Positions 15,156 through 24,142 of a stretch of 31,064 nucleotides of DNA are shown here, one piece after another (position 1 is the stretch's first letter; the number at the start of each line of letters is the position of its first letter). The notes below the pieces were generated by a model. It was not told the origin of the DNA. It did not search any database and saw only the letters and a program-made list of their open reading frames with translations. The translations under genes and the position numbers were made by a program. Source of the DNA: UBA1563 sp041667115 (GTDB lineage: Bacteria > Bacteroidota > Ignavibacteria > Ignavibacteriales > Ignavibacteriaceae); the NCBI GenBank assembly GCA_041667115.1, contig JBAYFO010000045.1:1-31064 (forward strand), given 5' to 3'.

Positions 15156-18100
15156 ATGATGTTTCTGATACTTTTTTTTTCTTTGTTGTTTTCTTCAAGT
15201 ACTCCTGCTTCAGACGCAAAGAATGTTAAAACCATTTCGTTAAAAGATAAGCTTACCCAGACAAAAGACATAGCAATTGATTATTTCTCTAATATTTTTG
15301 TTTTAGATCAAGATTCTAAAAAAGTTTTTGAATTTAATCCTGCCGGGGAGTTAAAAACTTCATTTCCAACTGGTGAAAATCCACTAAAGTCTCCGGTATC
15401 TTTAACTGTTCTAAAAGACGGTAAAATTGCCGTACTCGATAAAAGTTTAGAAAAAGTAGTCGTCTTTGATCCGGACGGGAAAAAACTTTTTGATTTTGGA
15501 GATGAAGAAGGAGAAATCGGAAGTTTTGATTATCCTGTTGAGATAAAAAGTGACTCAAGCAGTAATTTCTATATTTTAGACACAGACGGAGAGAAGGTAA
15601 TACGATTTAATTATCAAGGACTTTTTACAGGTGTTTTCCCCGTCAAAGCTCCTATAGCTTTCTGTGTAGATTTAAGAAGAAATGTTCATGTTGTAGCAAA
15701 GGAGGGGGACAAATTTGTTCTTGTTTCATTTTCGCCCCAAATGCAAATAATAAAAAAGAACATATTAAATTTTGTTAAAAAGCCGGTAGCGGTTTACGTA
15801 AATGAATATAATGAGTTTTACGTACTGGATAAAGAATTAGCGTCTGTCTTCATTTTTAATTTTAATGGAGACAAAATTTTAAATTTTGGTTCTTCATCTA
15901 AATCCGATGCGAATAGCACTTTCAAAGAAGTTCTTAAAGTAGTCGGTATAAGTAAAGACGAAAAAACGGATAACATTTTGGTTTTAGATGCAGGAGCACT
16001 AGATCTTAAATTATTTGAAATTACGGCGCAACCGAACCGGGAGAAATTCAAATCCCAAAGTTTGGAGTTTGATGTTAAATATATAGATCGAATAAATTCA
16101 CTTGGTTGCAAGGATCTAGTAGTTAAAGAAGATACTTTGTATTTTATTAGTCCTGATAACACAATTGTTAGTTCGGTAGGTGGTAAAACAATTTTTAATA
16201 TAGATAGAGGTTCCGCTCAAAAAAATAATTTCAAGCTTTCGGAACCTGTCGCCCTGGCATATTCTAATAATCAATTAATCTACATCGATCAAGATGAAAA
16301 TGCTATTGTGAGCCTTAACCCGAAGAATGGAGAAGCGATTAAACAATATACGGGGGATGGAACGATTCAAACTGCTTTGAATACTCCGAAAGACATAGCA
16401 TGTGACAGTAAAGGGGACTTTTATATAGCTGATTCTAAAAATGACAGAATTGTGGTTATCTCAGATCAATTGCAATTTAAGACTGCTTTTCCAGTAATGG
16501 TTGGGGATTTTAAGAGACCTGTAAAACTTGCAATTGATAGTGAAGATATACTTTATATACTCTCTGAAGCGGGAGACAAAATATTTTCATACAACACCAA
16601 AACTAAAGCAGGGGAAATTCTTCATCTAAATTTTCCCATTTTCTTACCAAAGGTAAAAATTACAAAAATTAAGATAATTGATAATGATATTTTAATAGCC
16701 TTTGAAGAAAACAGTGGGATATTATTTTTGTTTAAGAAAGGTGAACCTTTCTCTCAATTCAGTTACAAAGGAGAAGGTCTAACTCAACTAAAGAACATTG
16801 AATCAATCTCATATGACTTTGCAAAAAGCAATCTCTACGTTAGTGATATTAATACCAAAGTCACGAAGATATTCCATTTAATGTTTCCACCTGATACTCC
16901 AACCGATTTAAGTATTACAATCAACGATGCGGGATATTCAGAAATAAATTGGAAAAACAAGTTTCCTAAGATTTCTCATTACTTCATTTATAGAAAGCAA
17001 GAAGATGATAAAAACTATAAAATATATTCTAAAACCGTAAACAATAAACTCTCTATAGAAAAAGAAGCTGATTTTGTTTACGAATATGCTATTGAGGCAG
17101 TTAGCGTTGATGGCTTGGTAAGTGGGCTTTCTTCTCCCATTAAAGATGAATATTCTTTTTGCCTAAAACAAAGAGAAAACAAACCGGAAGAGACCATACA
17201 GAATCTTGAAAAATTTAAAAGCATTAACAAACCGGTCATTGATGATAAAATAATTTTAATTTATAGATATTTAATAAAGAAGTACAAAGAAGAAGATAAA
17301 ATGGAACAATTATTATCTTCACTTATTGAGCTACAAAAATTGGATGACAATGATCCCGGTTTATATCTGGATATAGCGGATGTGTACAGAAAAAGTAACC
17401 GCAGTAAAGAGGGAATTGCAGAATTAGAAAAAGGATTGGTAAAATTTCCAAATACACTTTCGCTTAACCTAGCACTTATTAATTTAGCTAGAAACCAAAG
17501 AGATCATGATAAAGTAATTGAATTTTGTAATAATGCTTTGTTACGTTTCCCGGATAATGAGCAGATTTACAGGGATTTGGCTCAAGCATATAAATCTAAA
17601 AAACAATACGCTTTAGCAGGGGAAACTTACAACATGATGATGTCAAAATTTCTCGTCTTTGATTACTATATTGAAGCGACAAAATTACTTGTTGAACAAG
17701 ATAAGATCGAAGATGCGCTTGGCGTTTATCAAAAAGCAATTGATGACAAAATTATAGATAATCAAACTGATGTTAATAAAGCAAAATGGTACTCAGATTG
17801 GGGAAAAGTATACCTTAAATCCGGGAAATTAAACGAAGCCCGGGATAGATTTGACCAGGCTGTGAAATATGATTCAACCACGGCAGAATATTATTTTAAT
17901 TTAGGCGGAACTGAATCGAAAAAAAGAAATAAAAGTCAAGCTATCAGTTACTACCTGAAAGCTATTTCTTTAGATAGTACTAACGCAGATTATTATTATT
18001 CTCTCGGCGACGAATACGAAATCTTGAATAAAAATGACGAAGCAAGAACGGTTTACGAAAAAGCGAGCAAATTAAATCCAGGCAGTGCTCAAACTTTGCA

Positions 18101-19751
18101 AAAGTTGGGAACTTTATTAATGAAAGAAAAGAATTACGATTTAGCTTTCTTCGATTTGACTAATGCTTTTAGAATTGATTCAACATTAAAAGATATCAAA
18201 AATGAACTTGAAAAGGTTGCAGCAGGTAGAGAAAAAGCTAATCAGAAGAAACCGCCAGTCGAAGTTTCCTCTGTGGATCTTCCGCCTCTTTTCCCGTCAC
18301 TTTTTAATTATTACAAAAGAAATCCGGTTGGAAGTATTAAACTCTATAACAACCGGAATTATGATCTTGATGATATTAGAATTGAGATATCGTCTCCTAA
18401 AATATTAACCGAACCTTCAATTATTACAATACCGGTGTTATTTGGTGGAGATACAAAGGAAATTTTTGTTTCGTTAGACCTAAGCGAAGAGTTAATTGAA
18501 AAATCCATTGCGAGGGAAGAAAACTATGATGTTTCAATTAAAGTCTTCTTCAGTGATGCCAATAAAAATGTTTCAAAGGCAAAAACATCGGAAAGTTCCG
18601 TAACCAAAAACGTTTCACTTAAAATTTACTCAATTAATTCAATAACTTGGGAAGATAAAAAACATTTAGCTAGTTTTATAAACCCTGATGATGCTTTTAT
18701 AAGAAACTACGCTCAAGTAAATATTATTGATGCGATGGGTGATATCGCCAGTCAATTTCCGAAAATTCCGAGAGCCATTCTAAGAGCGATGGAGGTCTGG
18801 GAGTATTTAAAGATGTTTGGGTTGCAATATTTACCTGATCCAAATACGCCATACGAAAAAGCTTCCGAAGGTGAGATAATTGACAAAGTACAATTTGCTG
18901 CTCAGACACTTTCTAAACGTTCAGGTGATTGTGATGACTTTGTTGCTTTGTTATCGAATATTTTGATGTCGATTGGGTTAGAAGTCGCTTATATAGATGT
19001 TCCTGGGCACGTATTACTGGCATTTAATTCAGAAATTGCTCCTGAAGATTTAGCAAAAGCCGGATTGTCTGAAGACATGGTCATTAAAAAAGATAATAAA
19101 ATTTGGATTCCTTTAGAAACGACGGTTATTTATAAAAATACATTTAGAGAAAGTTGGAATTCAGCGATCGAGAGATATCGGCAATCCAACGTCAATAAAA
19201 CAAAGTTTGATTTGGTCGATTTAGCTTTTGCTGCTGTAACCTATCCTCCGATTGTTTATCCTCGAAAAGAAACTGTGAAAACAATCACATCGACTGATAG
19301 TCTGAAAGAAGCTATAAAAAACACCGCCTTACTCTATGACAATGAAATAAAACAAAATCTTGAAAATGAACTCAAAGAAAATATTGAGAAAAATCCGCAT
19401 AATGTTTTTCTTCTCAATAAAATAGCATTTTTTTATGTTACTAATAATGAATATGAAAAAGCACTTGCTTATTATCTAGAAGCTAAAAATATTGACGATA
19501 AGAACCTGGTCACACTTATTAATCTCGGGAATCTTTATCTTTTAAAGAAAGATTACATCTTTGCTGAACTTTATTACAATAATGCATATCAGATAGACGA
19601 GACGAACCCTGGAGTATTGGTAGACTTGGCTCGTCTCTACTTAGAAAAGCAAGATAAGCTAAAGGCAAGGGAATTTTTTGAAAGAGCTCAAAAATTAAGT
19701 CCTGATTTTGTATCGACATTTGAGGATTTAAAAAAATTAATTTATAATTAA
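15156..19751 (+). CDS. Giant exported propeller-FN3-TPR-transglutaminase-like protein
   Basis: 1531 residues, by far the largest protein here. A signal peptide occupies about 1-19 (hydrophobic FLILFFSLLFSSS). Residues about 30-575 are NHL/beta-propeller-like repeats (recurring FNPAGEL, FDPDGKKLFDFG, FNFNGDKILNFG; DIACDSKGDFYIADSKNDR), enough for two propellers. Residues 578-668 look like fibronectin type III. TPRs occupy about 690-1025, then a beta-sandwich (about 1045-1165). Residues about 1180-1340 are a transglutaminase-like fold with C1259 in SGDCDDF and H1285 in PGHVLLAF; the usual third residue (Asp) is probably replaced by E1321 in IPLETT. More TPRs end the chain (about 1380-1531). It stands 11 bases before a FecR-like gene. 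A periplasmic or surface scaffold with possible protease or amidase-like activity is inferred. Confidence 0.85.
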   Translation: MMFLILFFSLLFSSSTPASDAKNVKTISLKDKLTQTKDIAIDYFSNIFVLDQDSKKVFEFNPAGELKTSFPTGENPLKSPVSLTVLKDGKIAVLDKSLEKVVVFDPDGKKLFDFGDEEGEIGSFDYPVEIKSDSSSNFYILDTDGEKVIRFNYQGLFTGVFPVKAPIAFCVDLRRNVHVVAKEGDKFVLVSFSPQMQIIKKNILNFVKKPVAVYVNEYNEFYVLDKELASVFIFNFNGDKILNFGSSSKSDANSTFKEVLKVVGISKDEKTDNILVLDAGALDLKLFEITAQPNREKFKSQSLEFDVKYIDRINSLGCKDLVVKEDTLYFISPDNTIVSSVGGKTIFNIDRGSAQKNNFKLSEPVALAYSNNQLIYIDQDENAIVSLNPKNGEAIKQYTGDGTIQTALNTPKDIACDSKGDFYIADSKNDRIVVISDQLQFKTAFPVMVGDFKRPVKLAIDSEDILYILSEAGDKIFSYNTKTKAGEILHLNFPIFLPKVKITKIKIIDNDILIAFEENSGILFLFKKGEPFSQFSYKGEGLTQLKNIESISYDFAKSNLYVSDINTKVTKIFHLMFPPDTPTDLSITINDAGYSEINWKNKFPKISHYFIYRKQEDDKNYKIYSKTVNNKLSIEKEADFVYEYAIEAVSVDGLVSGLSSPIKDEYSFCLKQRENKPEETIQNLEKFKSINKPVIDDKIILIYRYLIKKYKEEDKMEQLLSSLIELQKLDDNDPGLYLDIADVYRKSNRSKEGIAELEKGLVKFPNTLSLNLALINLARNQRDHDKVIEFCNNALLRFPDNEQIYRDLAQAYKSKKQYALAGETYNMMMSKFLVFDYYIEATKLLVEQDKIEDALGVYQKAIDDKIIDNQTDVNKAKWYSDWGKVYLKSGKLNEARDRFDQAVKYDSTTAEYYFNLGGTESKKRNKSQAISYYLKAISLDSTNADYYYSLGDEYEILNKNDEARTVYEKASKLNPGSAQTLQKLGTLLMKEKNYDLAFFDLTNAFRIDSTLKDIKNELEKVAAGREKANQKKPPVEVSSVDLPPLFPSLFNYYKRNPVGSIKLYNNRNYDLDDIRIEISSPKILTEPSIITIPVLFGGDTKEIFVSLDLSEELIEKSIAREENYDVSIKVFFSDANKNVSKAKTSESSVTKNVSLKIYSINSITWEDKKHLASFINPDDAFIRNYAQVNIIDAMGDIASQFPKIPRAILRAMEVWEYLKMFGLQYLPDPNTPYEKASEGEIIDKVQFAAQTLSKRSGDCDDFVALLSNILMSIGLEVAYIDVPGHVLLAFNSEIAPEDLAKAGLSEDMVIKKDNKIWIPLETTVIYKNTFRESWNSAIERYRQSNVNKTKFDLVDLAFAAVTYPPIVYPRKETVKTITSTDSLKEAIKNTALLYDNEIKQNLENELKENIEKNPHNVFLLNKIAFFYVTNNEYEKALAYYLEAKNIDDKNLVTLINLGNLYLLKKDYIFAELYYNNAYQIDETNPGVLVDLARLYLEKQDKLKAREFFERAQKLSPDFVSTFEDLKKLIYN

Positions 19752-19762
19752 GAGGTTTTATC

Positions 19763-20458
19763 ATGAAAAGAATCAGCATTTTAAAAACATTTTTCTTCCT
19801 CGTATATGCTGTTTTTGTTCAAGCGCAAGTACAGCCAGTTGGAAAAGTAACCTTTATCCAAGGAGATGCGCAGTACAGTAAGGAAGGTTCAAGCGTTTGG
19901 CAGCCTATAAAACAGAACGTAATTGTATTTTCGGATTGGGTTATAAAAATCGCAGATGACGAAACTGAACTTGAGATTAAATGGAATAGCGGGGCAACTG
20001 ATCAGTTTACCTCACAAAAAACTTTTAAAGTAAGAGATATTAAAGCTAATCTTAATCAGACTAATGCGATGGATCGATTGAAGAATCAATTAAACACCGT
20101 ACTTTCATCATCTAAAAGTTCAAAAATCCAAGGTGTCGCAGGTGTTCGTAGAACTGAAGTTGAAATAAAAAAGAAAGACACGACCCTGTATTGGCAGGAA
20201 CAGGATGAAGCTAGTTTTAAAGATGGAATTACAGCATATCAAAATAATGATACAACTAAAGCGATAAACATTCTTGAGAAATATATCCTGCAAAATCCTT
20301 CAAAGAAAAACAAGAACACGGAACTAGCTATTGTTTGTTTACTTTCTATGTATAAAGCAAAAAATGATACCGCAAAAGTTATCCATGTGTCGACGAGATT
20401 AATACAAGATTTCCCCAAGAGTGAATTTATTAACGAAGCAATGAATTATGTAAAATAA
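19763..20458 (+). CDS. Exported FecR-domain protein with TPR-like tail
   Basis: 231 residues. A signal peptide (MKRISILKTFFFLVYAVFVQA, cleavage near QAQ) is followed by a FecR domain (about 25-100: GKVTFIQGDAQYSKEGSSVWQPI, the DWVIKIADDETELEI segment, TSQKTFKVRDI), a short linker (RIQGVAG-like at about 115-130) and a helical tail with a TPR-like pattern (about 150-230, AINILEKYILQNPSK). FecR domains usually sit in periplasmic regulators, but here there is no transmembrane anchor and no sigma factor nearby, so it is not a classical anti-sigma regulator. FecR-domain proteins next to CHASE2 cyclases are a recurring arrangement as I recall it, and that is the arrangement here. It starts 11 bases after the giant gene. 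Confidence 0.84.
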   Translation: MKRISILKTFFFLVYAVFVQAQVQPVGKVTFIQGDAQYSKEGSSVWQPIKQNVIVFSDWVIKIADDETELEIKWNSGATDQFTSQKTFKVRDIKANLNQTNAMDRLKNQLNTVLSSSKSSKIQGVAGVRRTEVEIKKKDTTLYWQEQDEASFKDGITAYQNNDTTKAINILEKYILQNPSKKNKNTELAIVCLLSMYKAKNDTAKVIHVSTRLIQDFPKSEFINEAMNYVK

Positions 20459-20460
20459 TA

Positions 20461-20484
20461 AGGTTCTTATCTAAAGAAGAACCT
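20461..20484 (+). repeat. Hairpin between the FecR and cyclase genes
   Basis: AGGTTCTT (20461-20468) and AAGAACCT (20477-20484) form a perfect 8-pair stem with an 8-base loop, two bases after the FecR stop. No T tract follows, so it looks like an RNA-processing or attenuation element rather than a full terminator. Confidence 0.6.
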
Positions 20485-20540
20485 GGAACTTGATTGTCTG
20501 TGAAAACAGAATATATTTATTCATTATAACGGTTTTCTGT

Positions 20541-22760
20541 GTGAAATTAATCAGGAAATTTAAATCAATAGCAATTACGTTGCTCTTTTCATTAGTATTG
20601 TCAATTTCTCTTTTGCAGATTGGAATTGTGCGTGAAGTTATTGGTAATGTTGAACTATCAATTTATGATTTAGGGTTTAAATTAAGGTTTAGCAGCGAAT
20701 CAAAAGAAAAAATTGAAGACATTGTTATCGTTGATATTGACGAAAAAAGTATCCTAAAACTTGGTAGATTTTCTAGCTGGCCTCTTGCATATTTTGGTCA
20801 AGTGGTTGATTATGTAAGTACCGGAGGGGCTTCTGTAATAGCCTTTGATGTTTTCTTCTCTGAGCACGATGGCTTTAGTCCGGCAATAACCGATTTATAC
20901 ACTTCAAAAATTTCTCATTTGTTAAAAAAAGATAGCAGTCTAATCAGAAAAGTTATCCAAAATTTTGAAACGGAAGACGAATTTGCAAACAGTTTAAAAA
21001 ATTCTAAAATATCTATACTGGCATGCTACGACGATTTCTCCGAAGAGAAGCCTAGCGAAATAATTTTACCAAACAATTTGACTAAATTTGACTATACTCA
21101 TTTGGCAAATGTCCCCTCTTTCAAAGAGATAAAAAATCCCGTTTTCCCTATTCCTATTTTAACTAATGCAGCTAATAAAGTTGGTTTTGCCCACATCTCA
21201 CCGGACGATGATGGAAAAATTAGATCATTTGATACTTTCTTCAAGTATAAAAATTATCTGATAACAAATTTTAGCATGCAAATAGTCCTCAATGTTTTAA
21301 AAATAGATCGAATCGATTTCAGCAAAACCGAGTTGCTTCTTTATTCTGGGAAAAAGTTGAAGCGTTCAATTTCAATTGAGAGTTCCGGGAAAACGCCTTT
21401 GAATTTTTATGGTAGAAAGAAGAAGTTCCGATACATTTCATTTTGTGATATTATTCGCCATAGGATTGACCCTTCCTTTTTTAAAGATAAAGTTGTTCTT
21501 GTCGGTGCTTCAGCGATTGGATTAGAGGATTTGAAAACAACACCGGTTGATGTGAATTATCCCGGAACAGAATTGCATGCCACATTTGTTCAAAATGCGC
21601 TCAAGAACGATTTCTTCAAAATATTTCCAAGGTCTCAAGAATACCTTTTGGGTTTAGTAATAACAATATTTTCTTTACTGGTTTTTGGAAGGTTGCGCTT
21701 AACCTTTACGGTTTTATCATATTTCGTTATTATTATCTCAACCTTAGTGGCTTCATTTTTCGTCTTTGAATCATACAACTATCTTTTCAATTTCTCGCTT
21801 GCTTTTTATTTTATAACAATAAGTTTTGTTGTTTCGCTGGTTTATAGATATAAAACTGAAATACATGAGAAAAAAATCATCAAAAAAACTTTTTCTAAAT
21901 ATGTATCATCTTCAATTGTGAGTGAAATGCTCGATCACCCGGAGAAATTAACTATGGGTGGTGAAAGTAAACACGTTACCGCATTGTTTTCTGATATACA
22001 GAATTTTACTTCGCACTCCGAGCAAAGTTCTCCTGCCGAATTAACTGAATTTCTAAAAAAATATATGACTGAATTAACGGCAATAGTTTTGAAGAATTAC
22101 GGGATGCTGGACAAATACATAGGAGATGGATTGGTTGCCTTGTGGGGAGTTCCAATACCTTTAGATAACCATGTTCAACATGCATGCTTAGCGGCGCTTG
22201 AAATGAGAAAGAAAACGATCGAAATTGCTCAGGAGAGTTCTCTCGAATTATTTAAAAATTTGAGGACGAGATTCGGGATAAATACAGGGAGAATGATTGT
22301 AGGGAATATGGGTTCAGAACAACTTTTCGATTATACCGGCATCGGGGACAATATGAATCTTGCTTCTCGTCTTGAAGCATTAAATAAATATTACGGAACA
22401 CAAATTATTATTTCTGAGTTCACAAAAAATGAGCTAAATGATTCTTTCTTAATTAGGGAAATTGATCAAGTTGCTGTTAAAGGAAAAGCTAACGCTGTTA
22501 AAATTTTTGAACTATATGACTATAGAGATTTTTTGAAAAAGGAAGAAATAGAAAAATATGAAAATATGAAGATGATATATGAGGATGGATTAAGCTACTA
22601 TTATCAAGGGAAATGGCAAAAGACCATTTCCGTGATGACGGACTTGCTCGATAAATATCAAAACGATCCTCCGGCAAAAGTTATTTTGGAGAGAGCCAGT
22701 CAATTTTTAAAAGAGTCTCCGTTAGAATGGGATGGTGTAATGCGAATGACTATGAAATAG
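20541..22760 (+). CDS. CHASE2-domain class III adenylate cyclase
   Basis: A membrane sensor that probably makes cAMP. From the GTG at 20541 it has 739 residues; the frame is open to a TTG at 20490, and which start is used is uncertain. Order: N-terminal transmembrane helix (ITLLFSLVLSISLLQI), extracytoplasmic CHASE2 domain (about 35-365, with IVIVDIDEKSI, FSSWPL, FDVFFSE, VVLVGASAIG and the PGTELHA motif), three transmembrane helices (about 370-440), a linker and the catalytic domain. Metal-binding aspartates are D485 (FSDIQNFT) and D529 (GDG). DKYIGDG and YTGIGDNMNLASRLE give a Lys/Thr pair at the purine-specificity positions, which favours ATP over GTP. The C-terminal tail ends with the WDGV motif common in this cyclase group. 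CHASE2 ligands are unknown. Confidence 0.93.
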   Translation: MKLIRKFKSIAITLLFSLVLSISLLQIGIVREVIGNVELSIYDLGFKLRFSSESKEKIEDIVIVDIDEKSILKLGRFSSWPLAYFGQVVDYVSTGGASVIAFDVFFSEHDGFSPAITDLYTSKISHLLKKDSSLIRKVIQNFETEDEFANSLKNSKISILACYDDFSEEKPSEIILPNNLTKFDYTHLANVPSFKEIKNPVFPIPILTNAANKVGFAHISPDDDGKIRSFDTFFKYKNYLITNFSMQIVLNVLKIDRIDFSKTELLLYSGKKLKRSISIESSGKTPLNFYGRKKKFRYISFCDIIRHRIDPSFFKDKVVLVGASAIGLEDLKTTPVDVNYPGTELHATFVQNALKNDFFKIFPRSQEYLLGLVITIFSLLVFGRLRLTFTVLSYFVIIISTLVASFFVFESYNYLFNFSLAFYFITISFVVSLVYRYKTEIHEKKIIKKTFSKYVSSSIVSEMLDHPEKLTMGGESKHVTALFSDIQNFTSHSEQSSPAELTEFLKKYMTELTAIVLKNYGMLDKYIGDGLVALWGVPIPLDNHVQHACLAALEMRKKTIEIAQESSLELFKNLRTRFGINTGRMIVGNMGSEQLFDYTGIGDNMNLASRLEALNKYYGTQIIISEFTKNELNDSFLIREIDQVAVKGKANAVKIFELYDYRDFLKKEEIEKYENMKMIYEDGLSYYYQGKWQKTISVMTDLLDKYQNDPPAKVILERASQFLKESPLEWDGVMRMTMK

Positions 22761-22772
22761 TTCTGCGGATAG

Positions 22773-23540
22773 CTATAACCCTTCAAGCATTTTACTTTCA
22801 TCCCAGTATTTATCCATCTCTTTTAAATCAACATCGGTAATTTTTTTTTCTTGTTCGGCAAGTTTTTTTTCAATGTAGGTGAATCGTTTTTCGAACTTGT
22901 TGGTCGTTTTACGCAATGCAGTTTCGGGGTTGATATTTAAAAAACGGCTAAAATTAATGAGTGAAAAAAGGAGATCGCCAAATTCTTCTTCTGCTTTTTC
23001 AATCCGGTTGTTATCGAGTTCCACTTGTAACTCGTCTAATTCTTCCACTACTTTTTTCTTAACGTCTGCAATTGTGTCCCAATCAAACCCGACCTTTGAA
23101 GCTTTTTCTTGTAAGCGGTGGGCGCGCATAAGGGCTGGCATCGTAGGAGGAACTCCTTCCAAGATTGAGGTTCTTCCTTCTTGCAGTTTAATGGTTTCCC
23201 AGTTCCTTTTTATTTCCTCCGTACCGGAAACTTCAACATTGCTAAATACATGCGGATGTCGTCTGATAAGTTTAGCGGAAATTTCGTCGATTACTTCTTC
23301 AAAAGTGAATTCGTTGATTTCTTCAGCAATGGCTGTATGAAATGCGATGTGAAATAGGAGATCGCCAAGTTCTTTCTTCAATTCGACAAAGTCATGCTCA
23401 TCAATTGCGTGGACTGTTTCATAAGCTTCTTCAAGCGTTGCGGCTTTAATGGACTCATTCGTTTGTTCCTTATCCCATGGACATTCTTTTCGTAATCGTT
23501 TTACAATATCCACAAATTCCTTAAATTTGACCTCAAGCAT
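22773..23540 (-). CDS. mazG: MazG nucleoside triphosphate pyrophosphohydrolase
   Basis: Removes non-canonical or excess NTPs by hydrolysis to NMP and pyrophosphate. 255 residues with the full two-domain layout. The N-terminal repeat has CPWDKEQT, LEEAYE and ELGDLLFHIAFH; the C-terminal repeat has VVEELDELQVEL and EEFGDLLFSLINF. The acidic magnesium ligands are kept in both halves, and the central RRHPHVF motif is present. This is the only + to - strand switch in the window: it is tail-to-tail with the cyclase, 12 bases apart, with no visible terminator between them, and head-to-head with the RidA-like gene across 82 bases. Confidence 0.95.
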   Translation of the reverse strand: MLEVKFKEFVDIVKRLRKECPWDKEQTNESIKAATLEEAYETVHAIDEHDFVELKKELGDLLFHIAFHTAIAEEINEFTFEEVIDEISAKLIRRHPHVFSNVEVSGTEEIKRNWETIKLQEGRTSILEGVPPTMPALMRAHRLQEKASKVGFDWDTIADVKKKVVEELDELQVELDNNRIEKAEEEFGDLLFSLINFSRFLNINPETALRKTTNKFEKRFTYIEKKLAEQEKKITDVDLKEMDKYWDESKMLEGL

Positions 23541-23563
23541 TAAGTATTTCCTTTTTACGATGG

Positions 23564-23592
23564 ATGACTATCTTTTTGTGTTTCAATATAAT
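23564..23592 (+). promoter_or_regulatory. Putative promoter of the RidA-like gene
   Basis: A perfect TATAAT (23587-23592) is preceded after 17 bases by ATGACT (23564-23569, 4 of 6). It sits 30 bases before the ATG at 23623 in the 82-base divergent region shared with mazG. Confidence 0.45.
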
Positions 23593-23622
23593 AAGAAATA
23601 GAATATTTTGTAAGGTGATTAT

Positions 23623-24087
23623 ATGATTGAAGATCAAATAAAAATATTAGGACTAACATTACCAACGGCTCCTGTTCCTTTGGCGGCGTATATCCCGGCA
23701 GTGAGAACCGGAAATCTTGTCTTTACTTCCGGGCAGCTTCCTATGCTTGATGGAGTTTTGAAATTTAAAGGCAAGGTTGGTTCAGTGGTTAGTGAACAAG
23801 AAGCAAAACACGCTGCGGAAATAGCAGTCTTAAATTGTCTTGCGGTTATTAAAAGTATTGTTGGAGATTTGGATTCTGTTGAACGAATTGTAAAAGTTAC
23901 CGTTTTTGTTAATAGTGATCCAGGCTTTGTAAATCAGCCGGAAGTTGCAAATGGAGCTTCGGAACTCCTTGGTAAAATATTTGGAGATAAGGGAAAACAT
24001 GCACGTGCTGCGGTTGGCGTTAATGTTCTTCCGCGTGATGCTTCAGTAGAAATTGAAATGATCGTTGAAACAAAAAACGAGAATTAA
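23623..24087 (+). CDS. RidA (YjgF/YER057c/UK114) family protein
   Basis: 154 residues, longer than the 125-130 of archetypal RidA and typical of the longer subfamily. It shows AVRTGNLVFTSGQLP, the conserved VKVTVFVN strand and the C-terminal RAAVGVNVLPRDASVEIEMIVE segment. In RidA the arginine of the final RxAV motif binds the carboxylate of imine/enamine substrates, and it is present here. RidA itself deaminates reactive enamines released by PLP enzymes; whether this subfamily shares the substrate is not known. AAGGTG precedes the ATG. Confidence 0.9.
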   Translation: MIEDQIKILGLTLPTAPVPLAAYIPAVRTGNLVFTSGQLPMLDGVLKFKGKVGSVVSEQEAKHAAEIAVLNCLAVIKSIVGDLDSVERIVKVTVFVNSDPGFVNQPEVANGASELLGKIFGDKGKHARAAVGVNVLPRDASVEIEMIVETKNEN

Positions 24088-24142
24088 GACTAATGACTTT
24101 GAATAGTACTTCCGAAAAATGTTTTTTACTCTTTAATTTCTA

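Noticed and set aside
15818..16162. A 114-codon minus-strand open frame opposite the giant gene
   Set aside because: It is antisense to a continuous propeller-coding frame, with low complexity and no ribosome site.
19763..20458. Classical FecR anti-sigma regulator
   Set aside because: It has no transmembrane segment or cytoplasmic anti-sigma domain, and no ECF sigma factor or TonB receptor gene is nearby.
20461..20484. Rho-independent terminator splitting the FecR and cyclase genes
   Set aside because: No T tract follows the stem, so I list it only as a hairpin and keep the genes as one probable unit.
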